Positions 56,914 to 64,000 of a stretch of DNA of 64,000 nucleotides are shown here, in pieces. The stretch lies in NCBI RefSeq assembly GCF_902753875.1, contig NZ_CADDTS010000012.1, forward strand, positions 1 through 64,000, written 5' to 3'. How positions within the stretch are numbered: the first letter of the stretch is position 1; every line of letters begins with the position of its first letter. The notes under the pieces were generated by a model. That model was not told where the DNA came from. It saw only the letters and a program-made list of their open reading frames with translations, and did not search any database. This stretch comes from Acinetobacter bouvetii (lineage in GTDB: Bacteria > Pseudomonadota > Gammaproteobacteria > Pseudomonadales > Moraxellaceae). The translations under genes were made by a program, and so were the position numbers.

Positions 56914-56939
56914 CCCAAGTTTCGACTTGGGTTTTTTTA
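56914..56939 (+). terminator. Terminator of the AraC gene
   Basis: CCCAAGT/ACTTGGG closed by a TTCG tetraloop and followed by T7. Confidence 0.9.
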
Positions 56940-56952
56940 TTTCCAACGAGAA

Positions 56953-57375
56953 CTAAAACAACAAATATTCAACGCTTTGAGGGTAAATCGGTAGCTTTAA
57001 ATCAGCGAGTTGATCTGCACTGTACCACGCAGCCATATAAGTAACACCATTAGATTCAGTCCCCCTAATATCTTGCATGCTATAAAAATCTGCACAAGTA
57101 AATTCTGCAGCATAAACAAAAACAATTTCATGGCCTTGCTGTCCATTAAAACTGAAAATATTTTCCAATATATGCAGTTGTTTTACATTGCAAATCTCTT
57201 GCTGGATTTCCTCCATCACTTCACGCTGAACCGCTTCAACAGCCCGCTCCCCGAATTCAATTCCACCAATAGGCATAAGATAATGCTCATTTTTTTCAGG
57301 ATCAAAACCTTGAGTTAAAAGCACTTTTCCTTGATGCCTAAATAGACAAATGGCTTTAGCCCGAATCACACTCAT
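56953..57375 (-). CDS. NUDIX hydrolase
   Basis: A 140-residue NUDIX protein. The box reads GGIEFGERAVEAVQREVMEE, with the metal-binding REVMEE intact; the last glycine of the consensus box is replaced by Gln. Flanking strands AKAICLFRHQGKVLLTQGF and HEIVFVYAAEF are typical. Substrate unknown (nucleotide or other pyrophosphate). It is convergent with the AraC gene. Confidence 0.85.
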   Translation of the reverse strand: MSVIRAKAICLFRHQGKVLLTQGFDPEKNEHYLMPIGGIEFGERAVEAVQREVMEEIQQEICNVKQLHILENIFSFNGQQGHEIVFVYAAEFTCADFYSMQDIRGTESNGVTYMAAWYSADQLADLKLPIYPQSVEYLLF

Positions 57376-57603
57376 TTTTCAGCTCTCTAAATCCTTACTC
57401 AGTAGGATGCATCATACTGAATAAAATTTAATTTTTAAAATCAATATCTTCTAAAATTTTATGACTTATCAGAGAATTTTTTCCCGGTTCAGGAATTGCA
57501 AAAAACATCATCTGACCTGAGTCGTTCTCATCATTGCACTTAGTAAATTAATCATTACACTCAAAAAAGTATAAAAATTTTAAAGTCATCAAAGGAACAG
57601 ATT

Positions 57604-58809
57604 ATGAGCGAGGCTTACATCATTGATGCCATTCGCACACCGCGCGGAAAAGGAAAAAAAGACGGCTCATTACATGAAGCAAAACCCATCAGCCTGCTGA
57701 CCGGCTTGCTGAACGAGCTGCAGAACCGCCATCAGTTTAATACCGCAGCAGTCGATGACATTGTATTGGGCTGTGTGACCCCGATTGGTGATCAAGGTGC
57801 GGATATTGCCAAAACAGCGGCCATCGCTGCCGGTTGGGACAATGATGTGGCCGGTGTACAAATTAACCGCTTCTGTGCATCGGGCCTTGAAGCTGTCAAT
57901 TTGGCTGCACAAAAAGTCCGTTCTGGCTGGGAAGATCTGGTCGTTGCCGGCGGTGTCGAGTCCATGTCTCGTGTGCCGATGGGTTCAGATGGCGGGCCAT
58001 GGGCATTAGACCCTGAAACCAATATGGCTTGTCATTTTATTCCACAAGGGATTGGGGCCGACCTAATTGCCACCATTGACGGTTATAGCCGCGCCGATGT
58101 CGATGCCTTTGCAGCAGATTCACAGCAAAAAGCGGCATCCGCGCAGGCGAAGGGTTATTTTAATCAATCTGTGGTTCCAGTTAAAGATAAAGCTGGTGTA
58201 GTGATTTTGGCACAAGACGAATTCATCAAACCGACGACTACAGCAGAAGGCTTGGGCAAACTCAATCCAAGTTTTGCCATGATGGGACAGATGGGTTTCG
58301 ATGCCATTGCCCTGCAAAAATACCCTGAAGTTGGACAAGTCAACCATGTCCATCATGCCGGAAACTCATCCGGTATTGTCGATGGTGCAGCAGTGGTGCT
58401 GATTGCATCTGAAAAAGCAGTCAAAGAACAAGGCTTAAAACCACGGGCTAAAGTTTTGTCTACAGCCCTCGTCGGCACTGACCCGACCATTATGCTCACT
58501 GGCCCTGCTCCAGCAGCACGTAAGGCTTTGGCAAAAGCGGGCTTAAGCATTGAAGATATCGACCTGTTTGAAGTCAACGAAGCCTTTGCCGCTGTGGTGA
58601 TGCGTTTTATCACTGAACTCAAAGTCGATCCAGCCAAAGTGAATGTCAATGGCGGAGCCATTGCCATGGGTCATCCACTGGGTGCAACCGGTGCCATGAT
58701 TTTAGGGACATTGCTGGATGAACTGGAACGTCAAGGCAAAAAACGCGGTTTGGCCACCCTCTGTGTCGGAGGTGGTATGGGCATCGCAACGATTATTGAG
58801 CTGGTCTAA
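57604..58809 (+). CDS. Acetyl-CoA C-acyltransferase (FadA/FadI-like thiolase)
   Basis: A 401-residue thiolase that cleaves 3-ketoacyl-CoA in fatty-acid breakdown. Active residues are Cys in [12 protein letters not shown] (about residue 91), His in [14 protein letters not shown] and Cys in [11 protein letters not shown]. It differs from the 44-kb thiolase by a shorter loop region and its gene partner: the FadB-type gene starts 11 nt after its stop. GGAACAG precedes the ATG. Confidence 0.9.
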   Translation: MSEAYIIDAIRTPRGKGKKDGSLHEAKPISLLTGLLNELQNRHQFNTAAVDDIVLGCVTPIGDQGADIAKTAAIAAGWDNDVAGVQINRFCASGLEAVNLAAQKVRSGWEDLVVAGGVESMSRVPMGSDGGPWALDPETNMACHFIPQGIGADLIATIDGYSRADVDAFAADSQQKAASAQAKGYFNQSVVPVKDKAGVVILAQDEFIKPTTTAEGLGKLNPSFAMMGQMGFDAIALQKYPEVGQVNHVHHAGNSSGIVDGAAVVLIASEKAVKEQGLKPRAKVLSTALVGTDPTIMLTGPAPAARKALAKAGLSIEDIDLFEVNEAFAAVVMRFITELKVDPAKVNVNGGAIAMGHPLGATGAMILGTLLDELERQGKKRGLATLCVGGGMGIATIIELV

Positions 58810-58820
58810 GGAGAATTATA

Positions 58821-60956
58821 ATGAGTGCAATTCAATTTGAGAAAAACGCCGATGACATTGTCATTTTAACCTTAGATTCTCCCAACCAGTCTGCCAATAC
58901 CATGAATGCAGATTTCCGTGTGGCACTGGAAGACACCGTAGCCAAACTGCAAGCCGATGCAGAAATTTCAGGGATTATTTTCCGTTCAGCGAAAAAGACC
59001 TTTTTTGCCGGTGGTGATCTGGATGAACTGATTCAGGCCACACCTGAGCACGCCACAGCCTTTTTCAACATGATTGAGGAAATGAAAGGCAAACTGCGCT
59101 ATATCGAAACCCGTGGCATTCCTGTGGTGGCAGCTTTAAATGGCACGGCGCTAGGCGGCGGTTGGGAACTGGCTTTGTGCTGTCATCAGCGTATTGCATT
59201 AAATGATGCTAAAGCCAAATTTGGACTGCCTGAAGTGACTTTAGGTTTGCTGCCGGGCGGTGGCGGCATTGTACGCATGGTGCGTTTACTCGGCCTGCAA
59301 AATGCCTTCCCGTTCCTGCTGGAAGGCACGCAGTTTGGTGTAGAAAAAGCCAAATCTCTGGGTCTTATTCACGACACAGCCGACACCGAACAGGAACTGC
59401 TGGATAAAGCAATTGCCTGGGTCAAAGCCAATCCAATATCGCAACAGCCCTTTGATGTCAAAGGCTATAAAATTCCGGGCGGTTCACCTTCAACTCCGGC
59501 AGTCGCACAGATGCTGGCGATTGCTCCTGCCATGCTGCGGGATAAAACCAAAGGCTGCTATCCGGCACCTGAAGCCATAATGGCGGCGGCTGTCGAAGGC
59601 GCTCAGGTCGACCTCGACACTGCGCTGACTATTGAATCTCGCTATTTCACTTATCTGGCGACCGGTCAAATTTCCAAGAACATGATTGGCACCTTCTGGC
59701 ATGGTCTGAATGCCATTAAATCAGGTGCCAGTCGCCCGAAAGACATTGCCAAATGGAAAGCCACTAAAGTAGGCGTCTTGGGTGCTGGCATGATGGGTGC
59801 CGGCATTGCCTATGCCACGGCAACTAAAGGCATTCAGGTCGTTCTTAAAGATGTCTCTTTAGAGGCGGCCGAGAAAGGCAAAGCCTATAGCCAAAAATTG
59901 CTGGATAAAAAAGTCTCTCAAGGTCGTTTAACAGCAGAAAAACGTGATCAGATTTTAAACCTGATTAGCGCAACGGCGAATGCGGCCGACCTACAAGGTT
60001 GTGACCTGATGATTGAAGCGGTCTTTGAAAATCAGCAGCTAAAAGCCAAAGTGACACAAGAAGCTGAAACCTATTTGGCTGAAGGCGGCATATTTGCATC
60101 AAACACCTCAACCTTGCCAATTTCAGGATTGGCACAGGCTTCAAAAGATCAAGCGCATTTTATTGGCCTGCATTTCTTTAGCCCGGTCGATAAAATGCAG
60201 TTGGTGGAAATCATTAAAGGCAAAAATACTTCTGCTGAGACCTTGGCCAAGGCCTATGACTATGTCCAGCAAATTGGCAAAACCCCAATTGTGGTGAATG
60301 ACAGCCGAGGTTTCTTTACCAGCCGTGTGTTTGGTACTTTTGTTCAGGAAGGTTTGCGCCTGCTGGCGGAAGGTGTACACCCTGCCCGTATTGAAATGGC
60401 GGCCCTGAAAGCCGGTATGCCGGTCGGGCCATTGGCGATTCAGGACGAAGTGTCTTTAACCCTGTCTGAACATGTAGCTGCCGAGACCCGCAAAGCACTG
60501 CAAGCTGAAGGCAAAGACTTGCCACACTCAGGTGCTGATGAGGTGATTCAAAGCATGATTCATGAGTTTAACCGCAAGGGTAAAGCGGCTGGTGCAGGAT
60601 TTTATGACTATCCTGAAGGGGGCAAAAAGCGGCTTTGGGAAGGCTTAAGCCACTGGAAAAAGGATGTGGATATTTCTGAACATGAAATGATTGACCGCTT
60701 CCTGTTTGTGCAATCGCTGGATACTTTGCGCTGCCTGGAAGAAGGAGTTCTGGAATCGACAGTTGATGGCAATGTCGGCTCTATTTTCGGAATTGGTTTT
60801 GCTCCTTGGACCGGTGGCGCTTTGCAATTTTTAAATCAATATGGTTTAGAAAAAGCCCTGCTGCGTGCCAATACGCTCGAAGCCAAATATGGTGAGCGTT
60901 TTAAAGCACCGCAATTATTAAAAGATAAAGTAAAGACAGGTGAAAAAATCAGTTAA
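58821..60956 (+). CDS. Multifunctional fatty acid oxidation protein (enoyl-CoA hydratase/3-hydroxyacyl-CoA dehydrogenase)
   Basis: A 711-residue FadB/FadJ-type alpha subunit. The N-terminal hydratase (about 1-280) has ALNGTALGGGWELALCCHQR and FGLPEVTLGLLPGGGG with the two catalytic Glu. The NAD-binding domain starts at KVGVLGAGMMGAGIAYATAT (about residue 315). The dehydrogenase part holds GLHFFSPVDKMQLVEIIKG with its catalytic His. It forms an operon with the thiolase; together they perform beta-oxidation steps. The substrate length range cannot be told. Confidence 0.92.
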   Translation: MSAIQFEKNADDIVILTLDSPNQSANTMNADFRVALEDTVAKLQADAEISGIIFRSAKKTFFAGGDLDELIQATPEHATAFFNMIEEMKGKLRYIETRGIPVVAALNGTALGGGWELALCCHQRIALNDAKAKFGLPEVTLGLLPGGGGIVRMVRLLGLQNAFPFLLEGTQFGVEKAKSLGLIHDTADTEQELLDKAIAWVKANPISQQPFDVKGYKIPGGSPSTPAVAQMLAIAPAMLRDKTKGCYPAPEAIMAAAVEGAQVDLDTALTIESRYFTYLATGQISKNMIGTFWHGLNAIKSGASRPKDIAKWKATKVGVLGAGMMGAGIAYATATKGIQVVLKDVSLEAAEKGKAYSQKLLDKKVSQGRLTAEKRDQILNLISATANAADLQGCDLMIEAVFENQQLKAKVTQEAETYLAEGGIFASNTSTLPISGLAQASKDQAHFIGLHFFSPVDKMQLVEIIKGKNTSAETLAKAYDYVQQIGKTPIVVNDSRGFFTSRVFGTFVQEGLRLLAEGVHPARIEMAALKAGMPVGPLAIQDEVSLTLSEHVAAETRKALQAEGKDLPHSGADEVIQSMIHEFNRKGKAAGAGFYDYPEGGKKRLWEGLSHWKKDVDISEHEMIDRFLFVQSLDTLRCLEEGVLESTVDGNVGSIFGIGFAPWTGGALQFLNQYGLEKALLRANTLEAKYGERFKAPQLLKDKVKTGEKIS

Positions 60957-60986
60957 TCCTGTTTTTGATCAGAGAACATTTTCATC

Positions 60987-61019
60987 ACCACTATAGTTTT
61001 CAGCTGTAGTGGTTTTTTA
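60987..61019 (+). terminator. Terminator of the beta-oxidation pair
   Basis: ACCACTA-AG pairs with CT-TAGTGGT (one mismatch) and is followed by T6. Confidence 0.8.
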
Positions 61020-61159
61020 TTTCTACTTTTATTTCCCTACTTTATATAGGGTTTTCTCAGCTTTAAAGACCTCATTTTGCCCTATTTTTGTACTTTTTAT
61101 GCTATAAAAGGCTATTGATTAATTGTTAATGCTTCTTTTCGTTGCAAGGTTTGCTCTGT

Positions 61160-61435
61160 ATGTCTCAAGATTCGAATCCCTCTCCTTCAAGTAAAGCGGG
61201 CTGGAAAGCTGTAGTCCTGGCCATTTTTATTGGTCTGGTGTTCCTGGGCTTTTTCTATATGGCGGTGACCAATGAACCGGACTATATGCCAAGTCAAAAA
61301 CACAAGCAGTCACACAGTGCACATCAAGCTACTGCTCCTGTAGCATCTGAACCGACCGCTACCGAAATGAATATGACTGAAGAAGAACATGCCCATATGG
61401 CCGATCACGAAGCATCTGCTGCTCATGCTCACTAA
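61160..61435 (+). CDS. Small membrane protein with His-rich tail
   Basis: A 91-residue protein with one helix (about residues 15-37: AVVLAIFIGLVFLGFFYMAV). The C-terminal half, probably periplasmic, has QKHKQSHSAHQATAP and ends EEHAHMADHEASAAHAH: nine or more His plus Met and acidic residues, suggesting metal binding. AAGG lies 10 nt before the ATG at 61160; six upstream codons were dropped. A strong terminator follows. Family not recognised. Confidence 0.72.
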   Translation: MSQDSNPSPSSKAGWKAVVLAIFIGLVFLGFFYMAVTNEPDYMPSQKHKQSHSAHQATAPVASEPTATEMNMTEEEHAHMADHEASAAHAH

Positions 61436-61448
61436 TTCATAAATGCAT

Positions 61449-61480
61449 AAAAAAGCGAGATAATATATCTCGCTTTTTTT
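61449..61480 (+). terminator. Terminator of the His-rich gene
   Basis: AAAAAAGCGAGATA/TATCTCGCTTTTTT around a 3-nt loop. Confidence 0.9.
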
Positions 61481-61611
61481 GAACTTAATTTTTAACTTTT
61501 TAGTTTTAGATACATATCAATATGTGGAGAGATTACCTAAACCATGCACTTTAAATGCTTAGGTTCCTAAAATTGGAGCATCGTATTAAAAAAATAATAT
61601 TTTCAAATAAC

Positions 61612-62223
61612 TCAACTATTGATGACTTCTAAACATTGATCAATCTGTAACATCGATGACTTTATTGCCTGATCTTTACCATGCGGCTGCATATCCGTAC
61701 CTTCTGCATAAATGAAATGTACATCATCAATCCCGATCAGACCTAATACCGAATTCAAATAAGGGGTGACTGCATCTGTTGCAAATCCCTGATGAATTCC
61801 CCCACGTGAATTGAATACAATTGCATTCACCCCTTCAACCAATCCTACCGGTGCGGTTGCCGTATATTTGAATGTCACCTGTGCACGAGCCACCAGATCG
61901 AACCAGTTTTTCAGCTGTGTGGGTACATTCAAATTATACATGGGGGCACCAATCAGCAAGACATCACTGTCTTTCAACTCTTGAATCAATTGATCTGACA
62001 AGACAACAGCGGCTTGTATTTTTGGATCTGTATTCTGTTGGCCACGCAAAGCATGAAATAACTCGGCATCGAGCACAGGCAAATGCATACTCATCAAATC
62101 ATGCTCAATCACGATATCAATTTCACCCATTGCTTTTCTCTTTTCTAAAAAAGTGTCAATCAGTTGATTACTTAAAGATTGACCTTGCATAAAGCTTGAT
62201 TTCAATACCAATATTTTACTCAT
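61612..62223 (-). CDS. azoR: FMN-dependent NADH:quinone oxidoreductase/azoreductase
   Basis: A 203-residue flavodoxin-like reductase of the AzoR family. The FMN-binding segment APMYNLNVPTQLKNWFDLVA and the block NAIVFNSRGGIHQGF are typical, as is the start MSKILVLKSSFMQGQSLSNQ. AzoR enzymes reduce quinones and azo dyes with NADH. It is divergent from a LysR gene, which probably controls it. Confidence 0.9.
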   Translation of the reverse strand: MSKILVLKSSFMQGQSLSNQLIDTFLEKRKAMGEIDIVIEHDLMSMHLPVLDAELFHALRGQQNTDPKIQAAVVLSDQLIQELKDSDVLLIGAPMYNLNVPTQLKNWFDLVARAQVTFKYTATAPVGLVEGVNAIVFNSRGGIHQGFATDAVTPYLNSVLGLIGIDDVHFIYAEGTDMQPHGKDQAIKSSMLQIDQCLEVINS

Positions 62224-62280
62224 TACCCTGACTCAAATCATCATTTGGGCAAAGATTAGCATTGTAAAAATAGCAACAAA

Positions 62281-62297
62281 AGTGATAATAAATCACT
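62281..62297. promoter_or_regulatory. Inverted repeat between azoR and the LysR gene
   Basis: AGTGAT/ATCACT with 5 nt between, centred in the 100-bp divergent spacer, 27 nt before the LysR start. A second short repeat, CAAAT/ATTTG, is at 62234-62247. Dyads in this place are typical LysR operators; binding itself is inferred. Confidence 0.5.
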
Positions 62298-62323
62298 AGT
62301 TTGATTCCCATTTGGAAACAATT

Positions 62324-63259
62324 GTGCATCTCAATGAATTGAAAAGTCTGATGGTCTTTATCAGCGTAGTCGAACTTGGCAGCTTTGTTCAAGCGGCCGA
62401 AAAAATGAATATGACCCGTTCTGCCGTGAGCAAAATGATTGCCAAACTTGAGCAACAACTGGGCGTGGTGCTGTTTGTACGAACCACACGACAGCTGGTT
62501 CTGACCCATGAGGGGGCGATTTACTATGAATACAGTCAACGTGCCATGCATGAATTAAACACGGCCGAAGCGCTATTAGAAAATAAAAAAGAAAAGGTCA
62601 CAGGCTTGTTGCGTATTTCCATGCCGGTGCTGTTTGGGCAGAAATATATGGTCCCTATCCTCAAGGCACTTGCCGAATTACAACCTGAATTAAATTTTGA
62701 ATTGTCTTTTACCGATCGTCGTGTCGATCTGATTGAAGAAAATATTGACCTCGCCATTCGAATTGGACATTTAGAAAATACCTCTCACCTGATTGCCAAG
62801 CCGCTTGATCAACATAGCATGGTACTGTGTGCATCAGCGCTATATTTAAAAAAGCATGGCGCGCCTTTAAGTGTCGATGATTTAGCACAGCACCAGACCA
62901 TTGCCTATGCCAAATCAGGTCATATTCAAAAGTGGCAATTTAAATACCCTCACTCGACAAAGAATAATCAAATCATTGAATATATGACTAAAAGTCAAAT
63001 TCACATGGACGATATGCAAGCCATTTTGAATGCTATTTTAATGGATTATGGCATTGCATGGCTGCCCTCCTGGCTGGTATATCCCTATTTAAACAATGGA
63101 CAATTGGTGCAAGTTTTAGAGCATTATCCGAGTTTAGATTATCCGATACAGCTGGTATGGAAACAATCCAACTTTTTACCTTTAAGAATCCGGGTGACGA
63201 TTGATAGCATTGTCAATTTATATCAACAGGTGCCTATCCAGAATAGGCCAGTCTCTTGA
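62324..63259 (+). CDS. LysR family transcriptional regulator
   Basis: A 311-residue LysR regulator. The winged HTH is at residues 1-60 (LGSFVQAAEKMNMTRSAVSK, then LEQQLGVVLFVRTTRQLVLT), followed by a substrate-binding domain from about residue 90 (GLLRISMPVLFGQKYMVPIL). I prefer the GTG at 62324, with GGAAA 5-9 nt ahead, over a TTG four codons upstream. It faces azoR across a 100-bp spacer. Confidence 0.9.
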   Translation: MHLNELKSLMVFISVVELGSFVQAAEKMNMTRSAVSKMIAKLEQQLGVVLFVRTTRQLVLTHEGAIYYEYSQRAMHELNTAEALLENKKEKVTGLLRISMPVLFGQKYMVPILKALAELQPELNFELSFTDRRVDLIEENIDLAIRIGHLENTSHLIAKPLDQHSMVLCASALYLKKHGAPLSVDDLAQHQTIAYAKSGHIQKWQFKYPHSTKNNQIIEYMTKSQIHMDDMQAILNAILMDYGIAWLPSWLVYPYLNNGQLVQVLEHYPSLDYPIQLVWKQSNFLPLRIRVTIDSIVNLYQQVPIQNRPVS

Positions 63260-63358
63260 TTGATACATTGCACACGTGACATCGACCGATTGCAATGTAA
63301 TTGGATCCAGGCTCAATCATCGCGTTGTTGTTTTTGATTCGTTGAACAAAAGCTGCAT

Positions 63359-63781
63359 TTAAAAATTCAAACGCATATCACGATGTGGAATCCCGCAATC
63401 CAGATATTCATCGCCTTCTGCTTTAAAGCCCAAGCTCGCATAGAATGGCATGGCATGCACTTGCGACGAGAGTTTTAACCATTCTCGCTGTTGTTGTTTA
63501 GCGTGTTCAATGATGTATAGCATCAGCATTTTACCCATGCCTAAACCACGATGTGATTTCAACACAGCCACTCGTCCGACACTGTTATTTTGCAATAAGC
63601 GTGCAGTTGCAACAGGCTGAGTGTGATCATAGATGACAAAATGCTGCGATATAGCATCCTGTTCATCCCATTCATCTTCCACAGCAATCTGTTGCTCTAG
63701 AATAAATACCTGTTCTCGAATGAGTTTGGCATCGTCTTGCAACTCATCCCAACTACCTGCACGTATCGTCAGTTGTGTCAT
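63359..63781 (-). CDS. GNAT family N-acetyltransferase (ElaA/YjcF-like)
   Basis: A 140-residue acetyltransferase. The start has LIREQVFILEQQIAVEDEWD, a mark of the ElaA/YjcF group. The acetyl-CoA loop is VGRVAVLKSHRGLGMGKMLM and the closing strand-helix is PFYASLGFKAEGDEYLDCGI. The substrate is unknown. Confidence 0.87.
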   Translation of the reverse strand: MTQLTIRAGSWDELQDDAKLIREQVFILEQQIAVEDEWDEQDAISQHFVIYDHTQPVATARLLQNNSVGRVAVLKSHRGLGMGKMLMLYIIEHAKQQQREWLKLSSQVHAMPFYASLGFKAEGDEYLDCGIPHRDMRLNF

Positions 63782-63836
63782 TAAAAAATCATCGTCCTAA
63801 AAAATGGTTTTAGCTTCGCTTTATTCATCCCTTAAA

Positions 63837-64000
63837 TTAGCACTTACAGCCAATATCCTGCTGATCCCACTGATCATTCAGCAATAATTCCAGCGAGTGT
63901 TTCTCAATACCATACATCTGTTTTAAGGCTTGAATCTGCGCTAATACCTGCTGATCCGGCGCTTGATCATCTTTGCGCTTGGTCGCCAAAATCATTTTGT
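63837..64000 (-). CDS. C-terminal end of an unidentified protein
   Basis: The last 54 or so codons of a gene that enters from the right edge. The visible part reads KMILATKRKDDQAPDQQVLA and ends NDQWDQQDIGCKC before TAA at 63837. The tail is Gln/Asp-rich with a CKC end. Too little is visible to name it. Confidence 0.6.
   Translation of the reverse strand, partial: KMILATKRKDDQAPDQQVLAQIQALKQMYGIEKHSLELLLNDQWDQQDIGCKC

Overview
The window reads as chromosome of an Acinetobacter-like gammaproteobacterium (Moraxellaceae). The evidence is an Omp38-type OmpA, a str operon in the order rpsL-rpsG-fusA-tuf, HemJ in the heme pathway, a DUF6868 protein, A+T-rich spacers and many short single-gene units closed by U-tract hairpins. 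Most of it is core chromosome with scattered accessory genes and several decaying loci. No prophage, CRISPR array, tRNA or rRNA gene was seen.

Layout. 1-3.7 kb: str operon on the minus strand, with a consensus-like promoter, a terminator-like hairpin at the start of its leader, and structured spacers between rpsL/rpsG and rpsG/fusA. 3.7-9 kb: EcsC-family protein, fabB, hemJ, a HAD phosphatase and thiD. 9-19.6 kb: a run of small conserved genes (YegP, CHMI-like, YjdM, DUF488, SRPBCC, RraB, rluA, SIMPL, DUF6868, DUF1003, DUF4126, a 47-residue zinc ribbon). Within this run lie a membrane-anchored DUF4041-like protein related to the SNIPE anti-phage nucleases but lacking the nuclease, and two direct copies of a ~240-bp structured repeat. 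20-25 kb: an unknown A+T-rich membrane protein, an orphan acnD and a multicopper oxidase pseudogene. 25-33 kb: YgfZ-like protein, Sel1 protein, AEC carrier, then a compact oprB-pqqU-OYE unit. 33-42 kb: mutM-ppiC, mscL, typA, xanP, rsmC-amino-acid permease, and an alpha/beta hydrolase interrupted by one TGA. 42-50 kb: ompA, a FimT-like pseudopilin, a thiolase, a VOC protein, an intact IS1595-family element with an 8-bp target duplication, an unknown zinc-ribbon protein, and cysI-DUF934. 50-64 kb: oprB-gcd, a CoA-transferase, an AraC regulator, a NUDIX protein, a thiolase-FadB-type pair, azoR with a divergent LysR gene, a GNAT protein and one partial gene.

How genes fit together. The most coherent functional picture is periplasmic glucose oxidation. 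An OprB sugar porin sits with the membrane PQQ glucose dehydrogenase gcd, and a paralogous OprB sits 11 nt upstream of a TonB receptor that closely resembles the E. coli PQQ importer PqqU/YncD. No pqq biosynthesis gene is in the window, so a strain that scavenges PQQ is plausible but unproven. Other units are fatty-acid or acyl-CoA breakdown (thiolase plus multifunctional enzyme near an AraC regulator and a CoA-transferase), sulfite reduction (cysI plus DUF934), and base-excision repair (mutM).

The strongest leads for something undescribed are the twin structured repeats (92 of 93 core bases identical, one compensatory base-pair change in an upstream hairpin), the nuclease-less DUF4041 protein, the PQQ-uptake locus, and the leader hairpin of the str operon.
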